64,000 nt of DNA from Bacillus sp. BHET2 (GTDB lineage: Bacteria; Bacillota; Bacilli; Bacillales; Bacillaceae_B). The notes beneath the pieces are model-generated. The model had not been told where the DNA came from. It made no database searches and saw nothing but the letters and a program-made list of their open reading frames with translations. This document shows positions 26,807-35,973 of this stretch, piece after piece. The stretch lies in assembly GCF_005938125.1 (NCBI RefSeq), contig NZ_VCQN01000001.1, positions 868,001 through 932,000 on the forward strand. Reading direction: 5' to 3'. The position numbers were made by a program, and so were the translations under genes. The number at the start of each line of letters is the position of its first letter. Position 1 is the first letter of the stretch.

Positions 26807-27046
26807 TTATAAAGATTCGATGTCGGAAATGATTTGGTTGATATCAGGAAACACTCCGATATCCAGCTTCGAGTAAATCTTCTCTTCCCCTACGGAAATT
26901 TCAAATGCTCCTCCAGAGGATGGTATCAGCTTTAATTCTTTAATGTTTGACCTGAAATGATTGAACAACTGTTCCGCGAAACTCGCGGCTTTGGGTGCAT
27001 AGTTTCACATCATGCAAAATTCAATCGTCATGTTGACTCTGTTCAT
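26807..27046 (-). CDS. SelW-like (Rdx family) selenoprotein with CMMU redox motif
   Basis: The frame runs from an ATG at 27046 (AAGGAGG at a spacing of 9) to TAA at 26807: 79 residues with one in-frame TGA (27005-27007) at codon 14. Around it the protein reads VNMTIEFC-MM-U-NYAPKA, so the UGA falls exactly on the second position of the CxxC/CxxU redox motif of the SelW/SelT/SelH (Rdx) family. The rest fits too (FAEQLFNHF, LIPSSGGAFEISV, YSKLDIGVFPD). A GC-rich hairpin follows the UGA. Translated conventionally the gene would be lost or called only from downstream. It is divergent from selD. Likely a thiol/selenol redox protein; the substrate is unknown. Confidence 0.88.
26974..26988 (-). promoter_or_regulatory. 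SECIS-like hairpin in the Rdx gene
   Basis: On the minus strand CCGCG and CGCGG pair around the loop AGTTT. The stem starts 17 bases and the loop 22 bases after the UGA, within the usual bacterial SECIS window. The second loop base is G, which is also expected. Confidence 0.6.
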
Positions 27047-27228
27047 TTATATCTGCCTCCTTCTTCAATGAAAGCGTTTTCCCTTTAAGTACTATTTTAT
27101 AGTAGAGAAAAAACATGTGCAAATGATTCATATTCAGATTTTACGTTATCGTACTTTCAGTTCTTCTTTGCTCAATTGTATTTTTATCCTGTACAATAGA
27201 ATTATTCATACATAAAGGGGTGAAATGA

Positions 27229-28281
27229 ATGAGCAAGGAAGAAATTATCCGTTTAACTGAACTTTCATCAAAAGCTGGCTGAGGATGCAAACTTAGTCCT
27301 AGTGACTTGGCGCACGTGTTGCGTCAACTACCCCCTCAACCATATACAGAAGCATTATTAGTAGGAAGCGAATCATCCGATGATGGCGGTATATATAAGC
27401 TGACAGATGATCTTGCCATGGTTCAGACCGTTGACTATTTTACCCCGATTGTCGATGACCCCTTCCAATTCGGACAAATCGCAGCTGCCAATGCACTAAG
27501 TGACGTTTATGCAATGGGTGGCACACCGAAAACCGTTTTAAACATTGTCGGCTTTCCGATTAAAAAACTTGGGAGTGAAGTGCTAGCACAGATCCTTGCT
27601 GGTGCACAAAGTAAAGTGGTCGAAGCAGGTGCTGTAACAGTCGGAGGTCACTCCATCGATGATCAAGAACCTAAATTTGGCCTTAGTGTAACAGGAATCG
27701 TTCACCCTGAAAAGTATTGGACAAATACCGGAGCCAAAGAAGGTGACGTTCTTGTCCTGACTAAACCATTAGGAGTAGGTATTCTAACAACAGGGATCAA
27801 GCGTCAGAAGGTAACGCCCGCACAAGAAAGTTCTGTGATCGAGGTTATGAGCATGTTGAATAAATTTGCTGCAGAGATCCTCAAAACCTATAATCCAAGT
27901 GCAGTGACAGATGTGACGGGTTTTGGATTAATGGGTCACGCCTTTGAAATGGCCAAGGGGAGTAATATGTCAATGGAGTTTTCCTACTCCTCCATCCCAC
28001 TATTAAAAGGAACAAGAGAATTAGCAACTCAAGGCGTTATTCCAGGTGGATCAAAAGCAAACCACAAATGGTTAGAAGAAACTGTGAGCTATGAATCATC
28101 TCTCACTATTGAAGATCAATGGATTCTTTGCGATGCAATCACTTCAGGAGGTTTGTTAGTAAGTCTACCCCAGGTCCAGGGAGAGGAGTATGTTGAAGAA
28201 TTACGACATCACTCGATCTCAGCAAGCATCATTGGTCGCGTAAGATCGAAGCAGCCATGGAGTATAAGGGTAGAGAAATAA
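27229..28281 (+). CDS. selD: Selenide, water dikinase; itself a selenoprotein (Sec18)
   Basis: The start is the ATG at 27229 with AAGGGGTG at a spacing of 7; 350 residues including Sec. An in-frame TGA at 27280-27282 is codon 18 in SSKAG-U-GCKLSPSDL, aligning with the catalytic Cys of E. coli SelD (GAGCGCKISP); Lys21 matches the essential Lys. Conventional gene calling would start only at 27307 and lose the active site. Downstream motifs are DDGGIYKLTDDLAMVQTVDY, NALSDVYAMGG, VGGHSIDDQEPKFGL and TDVTGFGLMGHAFEMA. SelD makes selenophosphate from selenide and ATP. A SECIS-like hairpin follows the UGA. Confidence 0.95.
27307..27327 (+). promoter_or_regulatory. SECIS-like hairpin in selD
   Basis: TTGGCGCA (27307-27314) pairs with TGCGTCAA (27320-27327) over eight pairs, one of them G-U, around the loop CGTGT. 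The loop begins 32 bases after the UGA and has G at its second position, as expected for a bacterial SECIS read by SelB. Confidence 0.7.
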
Positions 28282-28283
28282 AA

Positions 28284-28336
28284 AAGCGGTGATTCCTTTC
28301 AGAGAGATAACAGAACTCTCAATAAGGACACCGCTT
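28284..28336. terminator. Bidirectional terminator between selD and the helicase gene
   Basis: AAGCGGTG / CACCGCTT outer stem with inner TCCTT/AAGGA pairing; A and T runs flank it, and it sits between the convergent stops at 28281 and 28335. Confidence 0.7.
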
Positions 28337-30563
28337 ATTTTTCTTCAGTCATCTTCAAGAATTGTCCGGTAATATTTTTGGAGAGAATTCTTACTTGGTA
28401 CGGGAACTGATTTTGATCCTTTGAGAAAGAATTGAACCAAATCACCTTTTTATCCAGCACTACGAACGGAATGATGGTCGTTGCTTGTTTCACATGGATT
28501 CCCCCTGAAGAATGTATAGGCGTGAGTGCCTGGCTTTGGATGATTACTTTTTTATCCTTTGACACTGATTGTAATACTTCCATCATTTCTAGAGGAATAT
28601 CATTTCCATCGGCTACATTGACCACAATTTCTTGCTTGGCTGAGATAAAATCTTTAGAAAGCTTCCTATGGTCGTTCGACTTTTCCCATCTCATTTTCTT
28701 TGTGGATATAGGGGTTAGGGACTCACTGTTTTCCTTATGGCCATCGCGATGAAGATGATCAATGAATTGATGGGCAGGATTGGAAGGATGAGTCTTCTCC
28801 TGAATAAATTGATCATTCCCGATAAGGACCAACTTACCTTTCGCCCTTGTAATGGCAACGTTTAAAAGTCTCTCACTGCCTTTGCGTGTGAGGAGAGCAC
28901 CCGGTTTCCCGTGGGAAACGCCATCAACGAGATCAAATAGAATCATATCATTTTCCGATCCTTGAAATCCATGAACCGTAGCGGAATATAGATTCCCCCG
29001 CTTAGGACTTTGTACTAAATCATCCAGTAAAAGGTTATACCATTTAGCTTGAATTCTGTACGGGGACACAATACCGATTGAACCGATGCCATCCTCCAAT
29101 GCTTGTAGAGCCAATTGAATTGTCACTAAGCTGGATAGAACATTCCACCTAGATCCTTTCTGGGTTTCTGCCCACTCCGTCCCTTCTTTAAGAGAGAAAA
29201 GTGTCGCACCATGGGAAGGAAAAGGATTTTTATTCGTAATACCTGCTCTCATTGCCTCTACTGAGTGGTGATCTCCCACCTTCGAATGGTAAATATATTT
29301 ATTCGTAAATGCTGAAATACTCGGGTGCATTCTGCGCTGTTCCGGAAGCAATAAGAGCTGAGGGTGATTCAAGCCTCTATCTACCGCATGTGCCACCTGA
29401 GCGGAATGAAAGATATCTTCTTTAAGCCACTTTGCCACCATGGGATGAAAAGAAGTAGAAATGGGCGGTAACTGTTTGAAGTCTCCACAAATAATAATCT
29501 TCTTTCCGAGTGAGGCAGCATATGCCACTTGCGGGATATAAGCCATGCTTGACTCATCTACTATCACAAGGTCAAATTCATTTTCATACAGGATACGGTC
29601 AATTGCAGCTTTCGAGAGTGTTGTGCCGATGACTTTAGCCTCTGTTACGAGTTCTGCTTCCCTACGTTTGAATTTTTCTTTGATTTTTTGATAATGGACT
29701 TCAAGTTGTGATAATCTTTCTGAGTCATAAGATGAATAGACTTTCGATAATTTACTTTTCAACCTTCGTCTGTAGGTTTCAACCTTTCCCTTTTCCTCTG
29801 AAAGAGTTGGATCTTGTTGTTCCAATAATTGAAGAACACTTAAATCTGTAACGTCTTCACCGTACATTTTGCGATTGGTCCCATAGCGGATCACTTCCCC
29901 TGGAATCCAACGATCATGATTGCTAAGGAAATGATGCATCTCCTCTATTAATACATCCACAGCTGCATTACTATGTGAGAGAAGGAGAATCTTTTTTCCT
30001 TCTGAATAGTGATAGGATGCCACTCTGGCTAAAGTGTACGTCTTCCCTGTTCCTGGGGGACCCCATAAATAAGTAACGGGATTATACTTACTTCTTACAT
30101 ATGCTTCATGCAAAGGGGTCTTATACGCAGACTGAGGGTGTCCCATCACATTAGACGGAGTGATCACCTGTTGTATACGCTGTGATTTTCCGTGTCTTTC
30201 CTTTGCTTCATCCAATCGTTCCATGAGCTTCACGAGGTTGTCCCAAGGTTCATGAAGGAGCTGGCCATATGTTATGGTGTCTCCAAGGAACCGATCAAGC
30301 TCTATGATGCACTCTCGCTCATCAGAACTGATGACCACACCTTGATAGGAAGATTGCTTTCGCTTATAAACAACACTGCCTCCCTCAGGAAGCAATGCCC
30401 GATAACTAAGCGTGAACCAATAAATATAGGCTTCTTCCTCTTTTCGAATGCATCTGCCTTCTTCGATTGAAATGCCATTGGTTTCCCGTTTTTTCAGCTG
30501 TGAAATTTCTATATCAAGAGCCATTTTCCACTCTTCTATCATGTCAGTTGTTTTCATGTTCAA
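28335..30563 (-). CDS. Superfamily 1 DNA/RNA helicase, Upf1/DNA2-like
   Basis: 742 residues. Helicase motifs appear in order: Walker A WGPPGTGKTYTLA (about residue 168), Walker B VDESSMAYIPQV, motif III CGDFKQLPPIS, LPEQRRMHPSISAF, IVSPYRIQA, ATVHGFQGSENDMILFDLV and LNVAITRAKGKLVLIGN. This is the AAA_11/AAA_12 architecture. A C-terminal extension of about 130 residues (after residue 600) looks like a degenerate PLD-type domain. The role is unknown; many relatives are found near defence or repair genes, but no such neighbours are visible here. Confidence 0.82.
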   Translation of the reverse strand: MNMKTTDMIEEWKMALDIEISQLKKRETNGISIEEGRCIRKEEEAYIYWFTLSYRALLPEGGSVVYKRKQSSYQGVVISSDERECIIELDRFLGDTITYGQLLHEPWDNLVKLMERLDEAKERHGKSQRIQQVITPSNVMGHPQSAYKTPLHEAYVRSKYNPVTYLWGPPGTGKTYTLARVASYHYSEGKKILLLSHSNAAVDVLIEEMHHFLSNHDRWIPGEVIRYGTNRKMYGEDVTDLSVLQLLEQQDPTLSEEKGKVETYRRRLKSKLSKVYSSYDSERLSQLEVHYQKIKEKFKRREAELVTEAKVIGTTLSKAAIDRILYENEFDLVIVDESSMAYIPQVAYAASLGKKIIICGDFKQLPPISTSFHPMVAKWLKEDIFHSAQVAHAVDRGLNHPQLLLLPEQRRMHPSISAFTNKYIYHSKVGDHHSVEAMRAGITNKNPFPSHGATLFSLKEGTEWAETQKGSRWNVLSSLVTIQLALQALEDGIGSIGIVSPYRIQAKWYNLLLDDLVQSPKRGNLYSATVHGFQGSENDMILFDLVDGVSHGKPGALLTRKGSERLLNVAITRAKGKLVLIGNDQFIQEKTHPSNPAHQFIDHLHRDGHKENSESLTPISTKKMRWEKSNDHRKLSKDFISAKQEIVVNVADGNDIPLEMMEVLQSVSKDKKVIIQSQALTPIHSSGGIHVKQATTIIPFVVLDKKVIWFNSFSKDQNQFPYQVRILSKNITGQFLKMTEEK

Positions 30564-30700
30564 TCACCCTTGTCATTCAAAAAAATCACGAAATACTATC
30601 ATATCAATTAAAATGAAGGGCGTATAGGTTGAATTGCTTATTGAGAATTTTTGTATACCTTGGTTATGTCGGTTGGAACAGAACCCATTGAAAAGAAAAA

Positions 30701-30724
30701 GAACCGTCTTCACATTCACGGTTC
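30701..30724 (-). terminator. Terminator of the lytic transglycosylase gene
   Basis: GAACCGT / ACGGTTC with T-rich tail TTTTTCTTTT on the minus strand, 12 bases after the stop. Confidence 0.7.
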
Positions 30725-30735
30725 ATCGCTATCTT

Positions 30736-31377
30736 TCACATCGGCTCTATTGTTTTTTTCTCTTTCTCTTTTACAAACTGATCAGCGTAATACATGACAT
30801 CCTCAACGTACTGTTCGCTGTGATTGTATGCAAATACTGCCTGTTCAACTTTTCCATCAGCTGCCCCGTTTTCAGCCAAATAATTTGCAGCACTAAATAT
30901 GGCGTCTTCTAATTGAAACGGATCAGCCTTACCGTCTCCATTTGCATCTACACCATATCCGCCATATTTTTCGATAACGTCTGGATCTGTTTTCTCTCTA
31001 ACTGGGATATTGCCTTTTCCAAGTCCAGAACAGCTAGGGTGGGACCATCCCACAAAGGTACAAGGCATAAACTGCATTGGACCCTCGGCACCGACGGGAG
31101 AGACAAGTGTTTTCATTGTTGAAAATTTTGTTTCAACGCGGTGATGGGCAGCCAGTAAATACCACGGGACGCCGTATTCTTCCTCGGCAGCTTTGTAAAT
31201 CGGGATATATTCAGCCGGCACCTCTTCCTTCCCAAAAGAGCTGAGTTGATAAGAAACCTCCTCTCGATTGACAGCATAATACACTCCTAAGATAAGAAGC
31301 GGAATGAGAATGATTCTAAAAGGAGAGGATCGGCTTTTCTTTGTAGGACGTTTCTTTTTAGTTGGATTTTTAGTCAT
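30736..31377 (-). CDS. Membrane-anchored lytic transglycosylase
   Basis: 213 residues. A basic N-terminus (KKKRPTKKSRSS) and one membrane segment (RIILIPLLILGVYYAV) lead to a lysozyme-like domain: YGVPWYLLAAHHRVETKFST, with the likely catalytic Glu in RVETKF, then GPMQFMPCTFVGW and DANGDGKADPFQLEDAIFSAANYL, and AYNHSEQYVEDVMYYAD. The order and the GPMQFMP/AYNHS blocks fit the SLT/MltB-like class that cleaves peptidoglycan. An Asp-rich loop could bind calcium. It acts on the outer face of the membrane. Confidence 0.8.
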   Translation of the reverse strand: MTKNPTKKKRPTKKSRSSPFRIILIPLLILGVYYAVNREEVSYQLSSFGKEEVPAEYIPIYKAAEEEYGVPWYLLAAHHRVETKFSTMKTLVSPVGAEGPMQFMPCTFVGWSHPSCSGLGKGNIPVREKTDPDVIEKYGGYGVDANGDGKADPFQLEDAIFSAANYLAENGAADGKVEQAVFAYNHSEQYVEDVMYYADQFVKEKEKKTIEPM

Positions 31378-31528
31378 AGAGGGTCGATCCTTTACTGAGT
31401 TATTGAGTCCTCTTGTATTTTAATATGAGTAGCACCCAATGGCAATCTATTATGTAAACTTTAAAGAGCTGTTCCCAAACGGTTAAGAGCTTCATTCAAT
31501 CATACTTTTACTAATTGTGACAAAAAAA

Positions 31529-31572
31529 GATGACCTCCTCGCCGATTTTCACCGAAACGAGATGAGGTCATC
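31529..31572 (-). terminator. Terminator of the yjcZ-type gene
   Basis: GATGACCTC / GAGGTCATC with inner CTCG/CGAG, followed by seven Ts on the minus strand. Confidence 0.8.
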
Positions 31573-31597
31573 CATCAATTATTCATCTATTTATTGA

Positions 31598-31726
31598 TTA
31601 ACAAACAAACGCTGCTCCAACGATAATTAACAGGATGAATAAAACTACGATTAACGCAAAACCACCAGCGTAGCCACCACCACCGCAGCCATATCCATAT
31701 CCAGGGTATCCATATCCATACATCAT
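31598..31726 (-). CDS. YjcZ family spore peptide (42 aa)
   Basis: The peptide begins [20 protein letters not shown] and ends with the hydrophobic stretch [18 protein letters not shown]. This Gly/Tyr-rich head plus a single membrane segment is the signature of YjcZ-type sporulation peptides. A strong GGAGGTGA ribosome site lies just before the double ATG. It probably sits in a spore or mother-cell membrane. No other gene is linked to it. Confidence 0.88.
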   Translation of the reverse strand: MMYGYGYPGYGYGCGGGGYAGGFALIVVLFILLIIVGAAFVC

Positions 31727-31919
31727 CAGTCACCTCCAGTTATCTTACTACGATATTAATGTATGTAGTGGACAAATTGTAGGTTAATAAAATCAGAAAA
31801 CGCTTTTTCAAACCAACGAATATCAGTCAATGAATTCCCATAAATAAAGGGATTTCACTATTTGAAACATACAAAAAATGAGTAAAATGTCTAGAAGAAT
31901 CCGCTTAAATCATAAAAAA

Positions 31920-31943
31920 AGCGCCTAGAAAAATCTAGGCGCT
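31920..31943 (-). terminator. Terminator of the BCCT gene
   Basis: AGCGCCTAGA / TCTAGGCGCT with an AAAA loop and a seven-T run on the minus strand, 12 bases past the stop. Confidence 0.85.
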
Positions 31944-31954
31944 CCGGAATTCTT

Positions 31955-33484
31955 TTAAATTTGTTCTTTCGTTTCTTTCGTCTTTCTAGGCTTAGGTTTA
32001 ATATATAAGCCCAATTCCTTCTTTTCCTGAGTCAGAGACTTATACAGAGATACCATCATGAGTGCCATAATGATCGAGAATGGCAATGCAGCTACTATCA
32101 AGGCGTTCTGTAAGGCCTGTAGGCCACCGCTATAAAGCAGTATCAGAGCGACTGTAGATTGTGCAAGTCCCCATGTTAATTTCACATAGTTCGGCGGAGT
32201 CAATGAACCATATGTGGTTTGCATCCCTAATACGAAAGTAGCAGAATCGGCAGATGTAATAAAGAACGTACCAATCAATGTGATGGCAATAACAGAAAGG
32301 ACTGATGACCATTCGAATCCGTTAAAGACGGCGAACAGAACTTCTTCCGTGTTAAGACCAGTTAGATCTGTACCGGCTTGCTGCATTTCGATAGCTGATG
32401 TACCAAATATTGCGAACCAGAAAAAGCTAACAAGTGCAGGTAATAATAGCACTCCTATCAAAAATTCGCGAATCGTTCTTCCTCTGGATACACGGGCGAT
32501 GAAGATTCCGACGAATGGTGACCAAGAAATCCACCATGCCCAGTAGAAGATCGTCCAACCGTTGATCCAAGAACGATGTTCTGCGTTTAATGGTGCTATT
32601 CTAAAGCTCATAGCAGCTATATTTTGAATATAAGCCCCAATAGTATCAGTGAACATATTGAGGATCAACATAGTAGGTCCAATAAAGAATACCAATACCA
32701 ACAGAATGATAGCGAGTACCATATTTGTATTGGACAAGTACTTGATTCCCTTACTCAATCCTGACCATGCAGAAATCATGAACAGAATGGTTACAATCCC
32801 GATAATAATCGCTTGAACGGTGAAATTATTTGGAATACCGAGCAAGTAGGAAAGGCCACCGTTAATTTGCGCTGCACCAAACCCGAGGGTTGTTGCTACA
32901 CCGACAACAGTAGCGAAAACAGCTAAAACATCAATGACAGTACCTAGCGGGCCATTCACTTTGTCACCAAAGATCGGCTTCAAAGTAGATGAAATCAAGC
33001 CAGGTTCATCTTTACGGAATTTAAAATAAGCAAGCGCTAAAGCCACAATGGCATAAATCGCCCACGCATGAATACCCCAGTGGAAGAATGTATAACGCAT
33101 TGATTCTTTAATCGCCTGGTCTGTCCCGCCTTCTGCCATAGGAGGTGACATATAGTGAGACAGCGGCTCCGCTGCCCCCCAGAATACTAATCCAATTCCC
33201 ATCCCAGCACTAAACAACATGGCGAACCATGTCCCTTTTGTATACTCAGGCCTCTCATCCGGTTTCCCTAATCGGATCGTCCCCATGGGACTAAAGATTA
33301 AGAACACACAGAATATAACAATCACTGTAACTAAAATAAGATAATACCAACCGAATGTTGATGTAATAAATGTTTGCATGTTAGCAGTCACGGTTTCGAA
33401 CGATTTAGGAGCCATTGCTCCATACGTTACAGCAGCAGCAACTAACACTACTGTAATCCAGAAAACACTTGATATTCTCTTCAT
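31955..33484 (-). CDS. BCCT family betaine/choline/carnitine transporter (OpuD-like)
   Basis: 509 residues with 12 expected membrane segments. The family signature is visible: [22 protein letters not shown] (near residue 95), [19 protein letters not shown], and the conserved Trp segment [28 protein letters not shown]. These sodium-coupled carriers import glycine betaine for osmotic protection. It complements the OpuC-type ABC system at 11.3-13.8 kb. The C-terminal tail is basic ([14 protein letters not shown]), as is usual for osmosensing members. Confidence 0.87.
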   Translation of the reverse strand: MKRISSVFWITVVLVAAAVTYGAMAPKSFETVTANMQTFITSTFGWYYLILVTVIVIFCVFLIFSPMGTIRLGKPDERPEYTKGTWFAMLFSAGMGIGLVFWGAAEPLSHYMSPPMAEGGTDQAIKESMRYTFFHWGIHAWAIYAIVALALAYFKFRKDEPGLISSTLKPIFGDKVNGPLGTVIDVLAVFATVVGVATTLGFGAAQINGGLSYLLGIPNNFTVQAIIIGIVTILFMISAWSGLSKGIKYLSNTNMVLAIILLVLVFFIGPTMLILNMFTDTIGAYIQNIAAMSFRIAPLNAEHRSWINGWTIFYWAWWISWSPFVGIFIARVSRGRTIREFLIGVLLLPALVSFFWFAIFGTSAIEMQQAGTDLTGLNTEEVLFAVFNGFEWSSVLSVIAITLIGTFFITSADSATFVLGMQTTYGSLTPPNYVKLTWGLAQSTVALILLYSGGLQALQNALIVAALPFSIIMALMMVSLYKSLTQEKKELGLYIKPKPRKTKETKEQI

Positions 33485-34127
33485 AAAATTCTCCTTTCCA
33501 TAATCTTCATATTTTGTAGTAGCTCTTTTCTGAATGAAGGTTCATACAGTCGATGCATGATGTATCTTCTAATATGTAATCGAGCTGTAGATAGCCAACA
33601 TGTTGAAAGAGTCTCAGTTAATGCAGATGGGAAAATGTGCATTCTGAGGCGAAGGGAATGATTACTTATTACCTATTCCCTAGTCACTCTGTAATAAAAC
33701 CAACATTTGTTACCCTATCAGAAAAAAGTTGATCATTGCAAGTAAAAACCATCATTCTTTTTCTTAGTGTTTGTTTTTTTTTCTTTTTCATTCCTATTCT
33801 TTTTAAATCAATGATCACATGTGATCAAACGATTATCCTATAGTGAAACTGGAAATGTAAACGGTTCATTTTTTCGTTAAAAAAATGAACTAAAAACAAA
33901 AAAGATTCATTGGAATCATGATTATACTTATAGGAAGAAAGGGATTTGTAAGAATAACTCTTTCATATAAGGTCTTCTTCAAGAGAAGAATCAATTGGGA
34001 ATTTTACTTACTATAAATACGGATGGTTTCTTCACCTTTTTTAAATCATAAATAGTAAGATGTCGATTGAGGAAACATACTAAATAAATCTCAAATGATT
34101 TTAAAGAAAAATAGTAATCAAAGTAAA
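33485..34127. other. Long intergenic gap with a 16-bp palindrome
   Basis: No gene is supported here. The one clear structure is TGATCACATGTGATCA (33812-33827), a perfect 16-bp palindrome. It lies 330 bases upstream of the BCCT transporter start. AT-rich tracts surround it. Confidence 0.45.
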
Positions 34128-34128
34128 A

Positions 34129-34154
34129 AAGGACGCCACATGATTGGCGTCCTT
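34129..34154 (-). terminator. Terminator of the first 3D-domain gene
   Basis: AAGGACGCCA / TGGCGTCCTT with a T-run on the minus strand, 8 bases past the stop. Confidence 0.85.
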
Positions 34155-34161
34155 ACTGAGT

Positions 34162-34731
34162 CTATTCTTTAATGATTTTCACTTTCACATCTCTAACCCC
34201 ATATTCAAGGGCATCTTCCTCTTTTTCCATATAAATATCGATACGTTTCCCTTTAATAGCTCCTCCAGTATCTTCTGCGCGGGCATAACCATAGCCTTCA
34301 ATATACACTTTGGAACCTAAAGGTATGATGGTAGGATCAACGGCGATAACTCTAGCATCCGGGTTCTCGATTAAATCTACACCCGTCTTTGTTATACCAA
34401 TACACCCTTCGCAATGGGCAGTATAAGCAGTAGCCGTAATGTCTATCTCTTTCACAACATCTTCTTTAGAATCGGTTGTTTTAACAGCTTTTACAGCTTG
34501 TGCCTCTTCTGATTCGTTATTCACAGCAAAGCCTTCTTCAAGTAATTGTTGACGTGTGACTACTTCTTCAATCGATACATGATAGCGATTGGCAATCTCC
34601 CAGAGGATATCGCCTTTTTCTATATTATGATAATCATTTATGCTAGTATCGTTACTTTCTGCAGAAGCAGAAATAAGTCCCAATGAAAGAAAAACTGTGA
34701 AGGAAAAAATGGAAAATAATACTTTTTTCAT
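34162..34731 (-). CDS. Secreted LysM plus 3D-domain cell-wall protein
   Basis: 189 residues. A signal peptide (KKVLFSIFSFTVFLSLGLISASAES) is followed by one LysM motif (IEKGDILWEIANRYHVSIEEV, residues about 38-58) and a C-terminal 3D domain (TATAYTAHCEGCIG ... VIAVDPTIIPLGSKVYIEGYG ... AEDTGGAIKGKRIDIYM), named for its three Asp residues. Such YocH-like or Rpf/Sps-type proteins are probable muralytic enzymes. The LysM is not followed by a usual N/W repeat and looks degenerate. A WalR-like box lies upstream. Confidence 0.85.
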   Translation of the reverse strand: MKKVLFSIFSFTVFLSLGLISASAESNDTSINDYHNIEKGDILWEIANRYHVSIEEVVTRQQLLEEGFAVNNESEEAQAVKAVKTTDSKEDVVKEIDITATAYTAHCEGCIGITKTGVDLIENPDARVIAVDPTIIPLGSKVYIEGYGYARAEDTGGAIKGKRIDIYMEKEEDALEYGVRDVKVKIIKE

Positions 34732-34828
34732 CTTGTAAGATTCCTCCTTTTATGTTTGGTTAAGAAACCAACAGATGAAATAGTAACATAGACATACCTC
34801 AGAAGCATAACAAACTGTTTATAAACCA

Positions 34829-34845
34829 ATAACAATTAGATGACA
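34829..34845 (-). promoter_or_regulatory. WalR-box-like site upstream of the LysM/3D gene
   Basis: Minus strand TGTCAT-CTAAT-TGTTAT matches TGTWAH-N5-TGTWAH at 11 of 12 defined positions. WalR controls yocH and other autolysins in B. subtilis, so the site fits. It is 98 bases upstream of the start. The remainder of the 34.7-35.2 kb gap holds nothing else I can support. Confidence 0.45.
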
Positions 34846-35151
34846 ACCTTGTAATATTTATATTTTTCTTTCTACTATGGGGATTAGGTTGTAAACAATT
34901 TCATACTATGGAATAAGTTGTAGGTGATTTATGTATTTAAAAGGATGGTGAGGTAGAGTTCTATGACTAGTAAATGGATTCCGTTTATTTAAAATATCCG
35001 GAGAGTTCCTTGAGTATCCCGGCACAAACTGAATAAATGAGCCTGGTAACAGATACTATTTAAGATAACAGCATTCTTTGCATAAAGAACGTTTAATAAG
35101 GATAATTGTAGAGAAATTTCATAGACTTCTCCATAAGTTGTAGAAATATAA

Positions 35152-35181
35152 AAAGACCACCGGGAAATCCCAGTGGTCTTT
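35152..35181 (-). terminator. Terminator of the second 3D-domain gene
   Basis: AAAGACCAC / GTGGTCTTT outer stem with inner GGG/CCC pairing, 7 bases past the stop at 35188. Confidence 0.8.
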
Positions 35182-35187
35182 AATCTA

Positions 35188-35973
35188 TTATTTTGTTTCA
35201 AGAATTTTTACATTTACTGATTTTCTTCCCCAATCAGTAGCTTGGTCTTGTGAAGAGATAAATACATCAATTCGGTTTCCTTTGATGGCTCCCCCAGTAT
35301 CCTCTGCAGTTGCATAGCCGTAACCCTCAACATACACTTTAGATCCAAGTGGAATAACATCCGGGTCTACCGCGATAACTTTTGCATCTGGATTTTCTTT
35401 TAGGTTAACGCCAGTTGCTGTTGTACCTGAGCAACCTTCACAATCCGCTGTATAAGCAGTTGCTTCAACAGTTATTTCTTTTACTGATTCTTCTTGTGCA
35501 GCTGGTTCTGCTGCTGGCGCTTCAGCTTCTGGAGCTACTTCTGCTTCTTGCTCTGGAGCAGGCGTAGCTGCTGTCTCAGAAGTATTTGCAGTAGCTGAAG
35601 GTGCTTTCTTATCGTCTAGATTGATGATTAATTCTTGTCCAGGGACAATAAGGTCGCTTTCAAGGGCATTCCATCCTATTAAGCTATCAACTGAAACTCC
35701 ATATTGAGAAGAAATTCCCCAAAGTGTGTCACCTTTTTTCACTGTGTAGTATTCCTTAGAAGAAACGGTAAGTTCTTGATCAGGATAGATTATGTGTGAA
35801 CTCAAGTTGTTCCATGTTTTAAGTTGATCAACTGAAGTTCCGTATTCTTTCGCAAGTCCCCATAATGTGTCACCTTTTTTTACCTCTATGTCTTGTGCTG
35901 AAGCGCTAGCTCCACCAGATACTGCAAGGGTTGTAAATGCAGCCACAGAAATAATCGATTTTTTTAGTTTCAT
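35188..35973 (-). CDS. yocH: Secreted double-LysM plus 3D-domain wall protein (YocH-like)
   Basis: 261 residues. A signal peptide (LKKSIISVAAFTTLAVSGGASASAQ) is followed by two LysM repeats (IEVKKGDTLWGLAKEYGTSVDQL, about 29-51, and YTVKKGDTLWGISSQYGVSVDSL, about 75-97), an Ala/Pro/Glu-rich linker (about 125-160) and a 3D domain (TATAYTADCEGCSGT, VIAVDPDVIPLGSKVYVEGYG, AEDTGGAIKGNRIDVF). The architecture equals B. subtilis YocH, a WalR-controlled peptidoglycan hydrolase. It is a paralogue of the adjacent gene. Upstream, TGTTAA-N6-TGTTAT (36056-36073) resembles a WalR box but is one base too wide. Confidence 0.87.
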   Translation of the reverse strand: MKLKKSIISVAAFTTLAVSGGASASAQDIEVKKGDTLWGLAKEYGTSVDQLKTWNNLSSHIIYPDQELTVSSKEYYTVKKGDTLWGISSQYGVSVDSLIGWNALESDLIVPGQELIINLDDKKAPSATANTSETAATPAPEQEAEVAPEAEAPAAEPAAQEESVKEITVEATAYTADCEGCSGTTATGVNLKENPDAKVIAVDPDVIPLGSKVYVEGYGYATAEDTGGAIKGNRIDVFISSQDQATDWGRKSVNVKILETK

